This document shows positions 6,726-12,982 of a DNA stretch of 12,982 bases, one piece after another. The notes beneath the pieces were generated by a model. It was not told the origin of the DNA and made no database searches. It worked only from the letters and a program-made list of their open reading frames with translations. This stretch comes from Ruminococcaceae bacterium UBA1405. Lineage in GTDB: Bacteria; Bacillota; Clostridia; Oscillospirales; Ruminococcaceae. The position numbers and the translations under genes are program-made. Numbering within the stretch: position 1 is the first letter of the stretch; every line of letters begins with the position of its first letter. Where the stretch lies: positions 1 through 12,982 of the forward strand of contig DBQB01000059.1 of the NCBI GenBank assembly GCA_002305685.1, given 5' to 3'.

Positions 6726-7997
6726 ATGAAACAGATTAAAAAGGTTTTTGGAATATTCTTTGCAGCATTATTTTTGTGTGTATTTTTGTGCGGTGATTTT
6801 ACGGTATGCGCTGAGGATTCTTCGGACACTGTGGTAAGGATTGGTTTCCCCATTCAGAAAGGAAATTCGTATATCAACGAACGGGGAGATTATGAAGGGT
6901 ATTTGGTCGATTATCTGCATCAGCTGACACTGTTTACCAACTGGGATGTTGAGTTTGTGCAGGTGGAGGGCGATCCGGATACCCAATTATCTACGCTGAT
7001 GTATATGCTTCTCGATGGGGAAATTGACATCATGGGTACGATGAACCGAAACGCGATGCTGGAAGATATGTTCCTATATCCCAACTATAGTTATGGTACG
7101 ACATATACTGTATTGGCAGTACGGGAAGACGATCTTCGCTGGATTGAAGAGGATTTTTCCAGTTGGGATTCCATGCGTGTCGCAACCTACCCAGGATATC
7201 AGGAGCGGATGGAACGGTTTGACTATTATGCTTCTGTCAATGATTTTTCCTATACGACAGTCGAATGTGAAAGCTATCAAGGTATGATCGAAGCTGTCAA
7301 AAACGGAGAAGCAGACGCAATGATTCAGACGGATGTTTCAATGGCAGACGGTTTTCGAATCATAGGGCGTTTTTCGCCGGCCCCCTATTATTTTGCGCTG
7401 GCTCCGGACGATTCAGAGCTTCTGCAGCAACTCAATTCGGCAATGCGAAGCCTGAACAGTTCTCAGCCCAATCTACAAACCGAGTTGTATGATCTCTATT
7501 TTCGACAAACCAACCATTTTCAGATTTCGCAAGAGCATCGAGATTATATTCGTTCTCTTGGTACGCTGAAGGTATTGTTTTTTGATGGCAACGCGCCGTA
7601 TCAGTATATCAAGAATGGAAAATTGACAGGGTTTGCTGTGGAATATCTGGAACGTTTTGCTGAGGCGACGGGGTTGCAATATGAAGCGGTTGTGGCCGAT
7701 TCCTATGCAGAGGGATTGAAGATGGTATCTCAGGGAAAGATCGATTTGGTGGCTTGTATTGCGACAAACTCTACCCTTTCAGCCTTCAAGGATATGCGTT
7801 TTACTGTACCCTTTTTAATAGTTTCAGTGTTACGGCCTGTGCAAATCCAGATCCTCATGAGCATCCGACGGATCTGGAATTTCAAATCAATACCCAGTTG
7901 GCGCTTAACGAGATACAGAAAACAAAAAAAGGCGTACAGTTGGATTATTATTCTCTTTCTTACTTTCTTCGTAAACAAAATGTGTATGACAATTTGA
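6726..7997 (+). pseudogene. N-terminal part of a frameshifted sensor: signal peptide plus two SBP_bac_3 domains
   Basis: This frame encodes the extracellular half of a membrane sensor. Residues 1-30 look like a Sec signal peptide (basic start, hydrophobic core, V-C-A before E-D). A first extracellular solute-binding (SBP_bac_3) domain spans about 36-255 and a second starts near residue 278 (L-G-T-L-K-V-L-F). The second domain is normal up to R-F-T-V-P-F (about residue 363). After 7817 the frame gives a 60-residue tail of implausible composition, while the neighbouring frame continues the domain. It is therefore the first part of a longer gene ending at 9580. Two tandem SBP domains ahead of GGDEF/EAL outputs are known in clostridial c-di-GMP proteins and bind small ligands such as amino acids; the ligand here is unknown. 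The ribosome binding site (GGACGG) is weak. If not rejoined by slippage, the 423-aa product would be a secreted fragment without an output domain. Confidence 0.8.
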
Positions 7998-9580
7998 TGG
8001 TTGACTGGGCAAACACCAAGAATTATTCCTATGTAATCTGTATTTCCGGCAACATTTCAAGGGGCCTTGTCACGATCCTGAACCAGTATATCAGCTCGGT
8101 CAACGATCAAACCATACAAACCATGTTGTATAGTTATTCAGGTGATGAGGTTGAATACACGCTATGGGAATGGCTGCCGGCCAACCGGTTGACAATTCTG
8201 GTAGCTGTGGTACTGCTTCTGTTCATGATTTGTGTCATTTTGCTGTGTTTTCGCAGCCGTCAGGCTGCATATAAGGCCTTGCTTGCAGAAAATCGCTTAA
8301 TGCATCTGGCTATGTACGATGAGGTGACAGGAGCATACAATGAGACATATTTCCGAAGAATGTTGGATGAAAGTTGTTGTAAACAAGAGAAAAACGCATT
8401 GGTGGCTTTTAACATTCGTGGATTTAAATACATCAATGGTATCTATGGCGGCAAACGAGCAGACGAGATGCTCTGTGGAATCAAACAGGAATTGGATACT
8501 GAAATGGAAAAGGGCGAGTATTTTTGTCGGCCCTCTGCGGATTTATTTTATATGCTGCTTGCGGAATCCTGTGCGGATGATTTGCTTGCGCGGTTGGATG
8601 TCATGTTTTCCAAGGTGCGCGCGGCGGCAACGCTTTATTTGGAGGGACATCCAGTTTCTATCTATTGCGGCGCTGTATTTCTAGCGGATTCCCCGGCGCC
8701 TTTTTGTGCAGCGGAAAATTTGAGTTATATGATGGCGGCGTTGGCGCGTGCAAAGCGTAACAACAGCAATATAGCCTATATTTTTGATGAGGTGCTGTAT
8801 CGCGCAGAACAACTGCGGTATTATATTACTGCACATATGCAGGCGGCATTGGATCATGAGGATTTTTTGCTTTATTTACAGCCTAAAATGAATCTCCACA
8901 CAGGTTGTATTGATAGTGCCGAGGCACTGACACGCTGGCAGCCCGTGGATAAAGAGATGATCTATCCGGATCAATTTATCCCGGTTATGGAAGAGAATGG
9001 ATTTTGTGAAAAACTGGATCTTTATATGGTGGAAAAGGTTTGCAAGCAACTTCGCAAATGGATGGATGCTGGTGTTTGCCCCATCGAAATCGCAGTAAAC
9101 CAAACAAAGACACTGTTTGTTAAGAGCGATTACACAGAAAAATTGCTGGAGATCACCCAAAAATACAGAATTCCGCCACAATATATTGTTTTGGAAATTC
9201 CTGAAAGTTTGTCGATTGAAAACTTCGAAGCTCTGAAAAGTGTTATTTGCAGATTGAATCAGAACGGTTTTCGGGTTTCGATGGATGATTTTGGCAGCGG
9301 GTATTCTTCTTTGAATACATTGGGAAAGCTACATATTGATGAGCTGAAGCTAGACCGAATGTTTTTAAAGGATATCGTTGATGATGGTAATCGTGCACAG
9401 CGGGATGTCCTAGCCTCTATTTTTTCTCTGGCGAGGAAGCTGGGAATCCGGACGGTGGCAGAAGGCGTAGAAACGAAGGAGAGCGAAATGATGATGCGTT
9501 CTCTATTGTGCGATTATTGTCAGGGATATTATTACAGCAAGCCTATTCCGGCGGAAGAATTCCGAGAAAAGTTTTTGTGA
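7754..9580 (+). pseudogene. C-terminal part of the frameshifted sensor: TM, degenerate GGDEF, EAL phosphodiesterase
   Basis: This frame is open from 7754 but matches the protein only from about 7817. Joined to the upstream frame it makes a 951-aa protein; residue numbers below use that. It completes the second SBP domain, then has a TM segment (about 488-509). A GGDEF-like domain (about 525-690) has R-P-S-A-D-L-F at about 601-607 in place of R-x-G-G-D-E-F, so no cyclase activity is expected. An EAL domain (about 705-945) keeps every residue expected for c-di-GMP hydrolysis: Glu of A-E-A-L (733), Asn of V-N-Q-T, Glu of E-I-P-E-S, Asp-Asp of D-D-F-G-S-G (854-855), Lys of K-L-D, Glu of A-E-G-V-E-T and Gln of C-Q-G-Y. 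Predicted role: ligand-controlled c-di-GMP phosphodiesterase. No start codon with a good ribosome binding site was found for separate translation; the frame's first candidate is TTG 7754. Confidence 0.82.
7812..7817 (+). other. frameshift position in the sensor gene
   Basis: The two frames join at C-TTT-TTA (7811-7817). One missing T from a run of six, or a -1 slip at this site, restores a continuous domain (P-F-F/L-N-S-F-S-V-T). The heptamer is one base from the slippery U-UUU-UUA. I see no convincing downstream stem-loop or correctly spaced upstream Shine-Dalgarno-like enhancer. Confidence 0.75.
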
Positions 9581-9810
9581 GATCATAATACTTAGAGAAA
9601 CTGATGGTTCATCGCAGACGGTTTTCATTTATGATTCATTTGTCCTGGATGTATGCTCGTAGATTTATGGTATACAGAAGATTTCAGATCCGGTTGGGCT
9701 GGACATATTGGAAGGATGCGCGTGACCGCTGTGTCGTTTTAGGAGGACGCAGTGCTCAGATGATCCATGGAAACACTTTAGAATGCACGAACCAGAGAGG
9801 AGAGCCCAAT

Positions 9811-10848
9811 ATGAAGGCCTATACGTATATACAAAAAGGAACGTTTCAGCTGACAGAAAAACCAAAACCAGTGCTTTTAGATGATCGAGACGCCATTGTT
9901 AAGGTGACCATGGCCAGCATCTGTTCCAGTGATCTGCATATCAAGCACGGAAGTGTGCCTCGTGCTGTGCCAGGGGTTACGGTGGGGCATGAGATGGTAG
10001 GGGTCGTTGAGCAGGTTGGAGCAAAAGTCACCGCAGTAAGTCCAGGCGATCGGGTAACGGTGAATGTGGAAACCTTCTGCGGGGAATGTTTCTTCTGTAA
10101 AAATGGTTGGGTAAACAACTGCACCGACCCCAATGGAGGTTGGGCGCTAGGCTGTCGCATAGATGGAGGCCTGGCAGAGTATGTTCGGGTTCCCTATGCG
10201 GATCATGGCCTGAATCGCATTCCACACAGCGTTACAGATCTGCAAGCTTTGCTGGTAGGGGATGTACTGGCGACCGGATATTGGGCGGCACAGATATCCG
10301 AAATCAGGGAACAAGATACGGTACTGATCATTGGAGCCGGCCCGACAGGTCTCTGCACGCTTCAATGTGTGCGTCAATATCATCCCAAAAGGATCATCGT
10401 TTGTGATGTGGATGAAACACGTTTAACATTTGTACGAAAATTTGCTCCTGAGGTAATTGTTACCGCTCCTGACGGACTCAAAGAACTTGTGGTGGATTAT
10501 AGCGATCACGGGGGTGCGGACGTGGTATTGGAGGTTGCGGGGACGCCGGAAACCTTCCAAATGGCATGGGACTGTGCGCGTCCCAATGCCATTGTTACCA
10601 TCGTTGCTCTCTACGATGGGCCTCAAACTTTACCTTTGCCAGAGATGTATGGCAAAAATCTGACCTTTAAAACCGGCGGCGTGGATGGTTGCCACTGTGC
10701 AGAAACTTTGCAGCTCATTGCAGCGGGAAAAATCGATACTACCCCTTTGATTACCCATCGCTTTGTGTTTCACGAAATCGAGAAAGCTTTTTCCCTGTTT
10801 GAGCATCGCCTTGACGGCGTCATCAAGGTGGCAATCACAATGCAGTGA
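9811..10848 (+). CDS. zinc-dependent medium-chain alcohol dehydrogenase
   Basis: Cytoplasmic NAD(P)-dependent oxidoreductase acting on an alcohol or polyol; the substrate is not determinable. The 345-aa protein has Cys38 and His60-Glu61 (G-H-E) as catalytic zinc ligands, with Asp151 in the position used as a ligand by the Thermoanaerobacter secondary ADH. Structural-zinc cysteines are at 90, 93, 96 and 104. The Rossmann motif is G-A-G-P-T-G (175-180). An Asp at the end of the next strand (V-C-D-V-D) favours NAD over NADP. The pattern I-C-S-S-D-L-H-I-K-H-G with R-A-V-P-G resembles secondary alcohol or threonine dehydrogenases. The start is ATG 9811, supported by GAGAGGAGAG at 9794-9803; an upstream ATG at 9604 in frame adds 69 residues of implausible composition without a ribosome binding site. 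Nothing else is seen in 9581-9810. No clear terminator separates it from cobO. Confidence 0.93.
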   Translation: MKAYTYIQKGTFQLTEKPKPVLLDDRDAIVKVTMASICSSDLHIKHGSVPRAVPGVTVGHEMVGVVEQVGAKVTAVSPGDRVTVNVETFCGECFFCKNGWVNNCTDPNGGWALGCRIDGGLAEYVRVPYADHGLNRIPHSVTDLQALLVGDVLATGYWAAQISEIREQDTVLIIGAGPTGLCTLQCVRQYHPKRIIVCDVDETRLTFVRKFAPEVIVTAPDGLKELVVDYSDHGGADVVLEVAGTPETFQMAWDCARPNAIVTIVALYDGPQTLPLPEMYGKNLTFKTGGVDGCHCAETLQLIAAGKIDTTPLITHRFVFHEIEKAFSLFEHRLDGVIKVAITMQ

Positions 10849-10965
10849 GCATCCGTATGGATTCTCCTGTACGGGGAAAGAGACACTGCAATTTAAATTT
10901 TCAAAAATGATATTACGGCCAAAAGCCGATGTGACCATAGTCCCAATCGCACTTACAGAGAAGGT

Positions 10966-10994
10966 TTGACATTTTGATCCGGAAGAACTAGACT
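10966..10994 (+). promoter_or_regulatory. sigma-A promoter of the cobO operon
   Basis: A perfect TTGACA (10966-10971) and TAGACT (10989-10994, four of six) are 17 nt apart. Transcription would start near 11001, about 20 nt before the cobO ATG, leaving no room for a cobalamin riboswitch. Confidence 0.7.
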
Positions 10995-11019
10995 ATGAAA
11001 AGGGGAACAAGGAAAGCCA

Positions 11020-11550
11020 ATGGAACAAAAAGGATTGGTGCATCTCTATACAGGTGATGGAAAGGGGAAAACCACTGCGGCGGTAGGATTGACCGTCCGT
11101 GCTGCCGGACGGGGAAAACGTGTGGTGTTCTGCCAGTTTCTTAAGAACAACCAAACCGGGGAACTTAAGGTTCTGCAGCGTTTGGAGGAGGTCACGGTGA
11201 TAACAGATTATCCGGTTCAGGGCTTTACCCGTTCTATGACCTCGCAACAGCTGGAGCAGACCCGAACGGAGCAACAGGAAAAATGGAAGAAAGCGACGGC
11301 GCTTGCGGTTGAGCAGAAAGCCTCGGTGCTGGTGCTGGATGAGCTGATGGCGGCCATTGGCGGCGGATTTGTTCCGCTGGACTGGGTAGTTTCTTTTTTA
11401 CAGCAGCGGCCTGATCATCTGGAGGTGGTGATGACAGGGCGCAATCCGCCTTTGGAGCTGATAGAATGCTGCGACTACCACAGCGAAATTCAGGCACGGC
11501 GTCACCCGTACGAAAAGGGCATTTTGGCCAGAGAGGGTATTGAATACTAA
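11020..11550 (+). CDS. cobO: cob(I)yrinic acid a,c-diamide adenosyltransferase (CobO/BtuR type)
   Basis: Transfers the adenosyl group of ATP to reduced corrinoids, making adenosylcobalamin from salvaged or newly made cobamides. The 176-aa protein starts with the characteristic P-loop T-G-D-G-K-G-K-T-T-A-A (11-21). It has V-V-F-C-Q-F-L-K, the D-E-L-M-A-A-I Walker-B-like segment, the V-M-T-G-R-N-P-P motif and the conserved tail with H-P-Y-E-K-G-I-L-A-R-E-G-I-E-Y. The ATG at 11020 follows AAGGA with a 6-nt gap. It is the first gene after the promoter at 10966-10994. No other cobalamin genes and no B12 riboswitch are seen nearby, so it probably serves salvage. The NanA-like gene starts 39 nt after its stop. 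Confidence 0.95.
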   Translation: MEQKGLVHLYTGDGKGKTTAAVGLTVRAAGRGKRVVFCQFLKNNQTGELKVLQRLEEVTVITDYPVQGFTRSMTSQQLEQTRTEQQEKWKKATALAVEQKASVLVLDELMAAIGGGFVPLDWVVSFLQQRPDHLEVVMTGRNPPLELIECCDYHSEIQARRHPYEKGILAREGIEY

Positions 11551-11589
11551 AATGGCGAGAAACCAATGCGACAAATAGGAGGAGACAAA

Positions 11590-12498
11590 ATGAAAATCCA
11601 GGGAACCGATATTGAACGCGCAGAGATGTGTGGTATTTTTCCAGCAACGGTAACCCCTTTTGATGCAGAAAATCGGATTGATGAAACGGCGATGCTGAAA
11701 CTGATGGAGCGGGGACTTTCGGAGGGCGCTGCGGGATTCTTTATCGGCGGCAGTTCTGCCGAATGTTTTTTGCTGACCCACGAGGAACGGGAAAAGACCT
11801 TCGCAGTAGCGGCGCAGATGAAGGGAAAAACACATTTGATTGCTCATGTTGGCGCAATTGGGACCGATGAGGCCATTGCCTATGCAAAAACTGCCAAGTC
11901 CCTGGGCTTTGATTTGATCAGCGCTACAGCTCCGTTTTATTACAAGCATTCTATGGATGCCATTGCCGGATATTATCGGGATATCTACGAGGCGGTGGAG
12001 CTGCCTATCGTGATTTATAATTTCCCCGGAAATACCGGCGTGGAATTCGATCTTTCCAATAAGGCGATTGTAGAACTGCTCCAGAGCGGGGTGATCGCCG
12101 GGGTTAAACATACCAATCGAGATCTCTATCAGTTGGAGCGTTTCCGCAATCGCAATCCTCAACTGCTGCTGTATTGCGGTTTTGATGAGATCCTCTCTGG
12201 AGCGGAAGCCATGGGTTGTGACGGCGCCATCGGAAGTACCTTTAACTTTATGCTGCCCCATTATCTGAAAATTTGGGATGCCTGCAAAAAACAGGATCGG
12301 GCGCTGGCCCTGAAATTGCAGTACGACGCCAATATCATTATGGAAGCGATCTGTGCTGCTGGGCTTATTCCGTCCATCAAGTCGATTCTGCGGATGCAGG
12401 GCAATGATGTAGGCGCGCCGCGCCGTCCTTTTGCCCCTCTTTCTCCGGAAATGGAGGAGGAAATCGCCCAGATTCTCGAGACGCATTTGGTGAAATAG
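11590..12498 (+). CDS. NanA-like aldolase (N-acetylneuraminate lyase / DHDPS superfamily)
   Basis: A class I TIM-barrel aldolase that forms a Schiff base between a lysine and pyruvate; it probably splits N-acetylneuraminate or a related sugar acid. The 302-aa protein has Tyr143 in I-Y-N, the Schiff-base Lys173 in G-V-K-H-T, and the sialate-lyase-like stretch D-L-Y-Q-L-E-R followed by G-F-D-E-I and G-A-I-G-S-T. These favour NanA over dihydrodipicolinate synthase, which has G-I-K-E-A. The substrate loop reads G-G-S-S-A-E (53-58) where NanA usually has G-S-T-G-E. The start is ATG 11590, set by AGGAGG at 11577-11582 seven nt upstream; the in-frame ATG at 11566 has no such site. No nanE, nanK or sialic acid transporter is near. 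Another 2-keto-acid substrate is quite possible. Confidence 0.85.
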   Translation: MKIQGTDIERAEMCGIFPATVTPFDAENRIDETAMLKLMERGLSEGAAGFFIGGSSAECFLLTHEEREKTFAVAAQMKGKTHLIAHVGAIGTDEAIAYAKTAKSLGFDLISATAPFYYKHSMDAIAGYYRDIYEAVELPIVIYNFPGNTGVEFDLSNKAIVELLQSGVIAGVKHTNRDLYQLERFRNRNPQLLLYCGFDEILSGAEAMGCDGAIGSTFNFMLPHYLKIWDACKKQDRALALKLQYDANIIMEAICAAGLIPSIKSILRMQGNDVGAPRRPFAPLSPEMEEEIAQILETHLVK

Positions 12499-12499
12499 A

Positions 12500-12712
12500 A
12501 TGTATATTTCTGAGGATGAAGCCAAGAAACTGGATTGGCGGGATTTCGGCGTCTTTTATTGTATTGCTTGTGATACCTATTTTGCACTCAAAGCAACCCG
12601 CAGCGGCCTTTTTGGTTGTCCTATCTGCGGTGCTGACCAGGAGGGGATCAAAACGGTGCATGTGGGTGAATTCCGGGAGGATAACGACATTGACGATGAC
12701 TATGGCAGTTGA
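12500..12712 (+). CDS. small zinc-ribbon protein (70 aa)
   Basis: No named family recognised. Two C-x2-C pairs (Cys21/Cys24 in C-I-A-C and Cys40/Cys43 in C-P-I-C-G) 16 residues apart are the hallmark of a rubredoxin-like zinc ribbon. The N-terminal part is helical-looking and the C-terminus is acidic (D-N-D-I-D-D-D-Y). No membrane segment or signal peptide. The ATG lies 1 nt after the NanA-like stop codon with only a poor ribosome binding site, so translation is probably coupled to that gene. A role in metal binding, protein interaction or nucleic-acid binding is possible; the sequence does not decide. Confidence 0.75.
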   Translation: MYISEDEAKKLDWRDFGVFYCIACDTYFALKATRSGLFGCPICGADQEGIKTVHVGEFREDNDIDDDYGS

Positions 12713-12736
12713 TATTTATCCCGGGAGGTGGAGGAG

Positions 12737-12910
12737 ATGTCACTGATGCAGCTGCTGGGCAGTTTGTCGCTGAAGGATTGGGCGGTATTGGTGGTTGTAG
12801 CAGTCTGTGTCTTTTTGGCAATGTTGTATCTGCTTCGTCATGGCGGCGGCTGCAGTGGATGTAGTGGCAGTTGTGCCGGATGTAATCGGCGCTGCCGGAA
12901 AAAGTCCTAA
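12737..12910 (+). CDS. small Cys-rich single-TM protein (FeoB-associated-like)
   Basis: A 57-aa protein with one TM segment (about residues 15-33) and a short C-terminal tail carrying five closely spaced cysteines (39, 42, 46, 49, 53) in a Gly/Ser-rich stretch, ending in basic residues. This layout matches the small 'FeoB-associated Cys-rich membrane protein' type found next to ferrous iron transporters in Firmicutes, where it may bind metal, but no feoA or feoB is in this window. The start is one of ATG 12737 (GGAGG 8 nt upstream), ATG 12746 (GGAG 9 nt upstream) or GTG 12728, which falls in the purine-rich ribosome binding region. It starts 24 nt after the zinc-ribbon gene and is the last gene before the terminator. 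Confidence 0.72.
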   Translation: MSLMQLLGSLSLKDWAVLVVVAVCVFLAMLYLLRHGGGCSGCSGSCAGCNRRCRKKS

Positions 12911-12919
12911 AGTTTTTTG

Positions 12920-12955
12920 TCAAGCGGGAAGTCCAAAAGCTTCCCGCTTGATTTT
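12920..12955 (+). terminator. intrinsic terminator of the cobO operon
   Basis: A perfect 12-bp stem TCAAGCGGGAAG (12920-12931) / CTTCCCGCTTGA (12940-12951) with an 8-nt loop is followed by TTTT. It comes 9 nt after the stop codon of the Cys-rich gene. The last 27 bases of the window hold nothing recognisable. Confidence 0.9.
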
Positions 12956-12982
12956 GTGCGCCCGGCATGGGCAATAACTTGG

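Noticed and set aside
7344..9626. 13-bp repeat GCAGACGGTTTTC at 7344-7356 and 9614-9626
   Set aside because: Two short copies in unrelated contexts, one coding and one not, with no flanking similarity; likely chance.
9604..9810. N-terminal extension of the alcohol dehydrogenase from ATG 9604
   Set aside because: The extra residues do not look like the family and there is no ribosome binding site; ATG 9811 has a strong one and gives the normal N-terminus.
10853..10880. CCGTA/TACGG hairpin after the alcohol dehydrogenase as a terminator
   Set aside because: Only a 5-bp stem with a long loop and no T-run.
11398..12525. 375-aa open frame antisense to cobO and the NanA-like gene
   Set aside because: Both sense genes have clear family motifs and ribosome binding sites; the antisense frame has neither.

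Overview
The window looks like chromosomal DNA of a Gram-positive anaerobe, most likely class Clostridia (Bacillota; an Oscillospirales/Ruminococcaceae-type gut bacterium is my best guess). Reasons: strong AGGAGG-type ribosome binding sites, classic sigma-A promoters (TTGACA-N17-TAGACT, TTGCAT-N17-TAAAAT), mid-range GC, and protein types common in that group, such as a tiny Cys-rich one-TM protein, a TVP38/VTT membrane protein and an SBP-GGDEF-EAL sensor. No rRNA, tRNA, CRISPR array, IS element or phage gene was recognised. Species cannot be read from the sequence.

Left part (1-3107): an alpha/beta-hydrolase (esterase type) and a PfkB-family 1-phosphofructokinase-like kinase form a two-gene unit on the + strand, probably continuing an operon from outside the window. 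It ends at a near-perfect bidirectional terminator (2016-2056). Facing it on the - strand are a TVP38/TMEM64 (VTT) membrane protein and, downstream of it, a 95-aa orphan.

Middle (3108-6288): guaA (GMP synthase, intact) has its own promoter and a long bidirectional terminator (5206-5247). Converging on it is a ZIP-family metal transporter with a strong promoter and a palindrome near its predicted transcription start.

Signalling block (6289-9580): a 437-bp divergent spacer with several inverted repeats precedes what was, or is, one large membrane sensor: signal peptide, two SBP_bac_3 domains, one TM segment, a degenerate GGDEF and an EAL domain with all expected catalytic residues. The reading frame is broken by a -1 shift at a T-run (7812-7816). 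This is either a pseudogene or sequencing indel, or less likely a programmed frameshift at C-UUU-UUA. Repaired, it would be a 951-aa c-di-GMP phosphodiesterase controlled by an extracellular ligand.

Right part (9811-12955): a zinc-dependent medium-chain alcohol dehydrogenase is followed by a clear promoter and a four-gene unit: cobO (corrinoid adenosyltransferase), a NanA-like aldolase, a 70-aa zinc-ribbon protein and a 57-aa Cys-rich membrane peptide. It is closed by a terminator (12920-12955).

I see mostly ordinary core and accessory metabolism. I do not see a convincing new multi-gene system. The points most worth checking are the broken or frameshifted sensor, the structured spacer in front of it, and the odd cobO-nanA-small-metal-protein operon.
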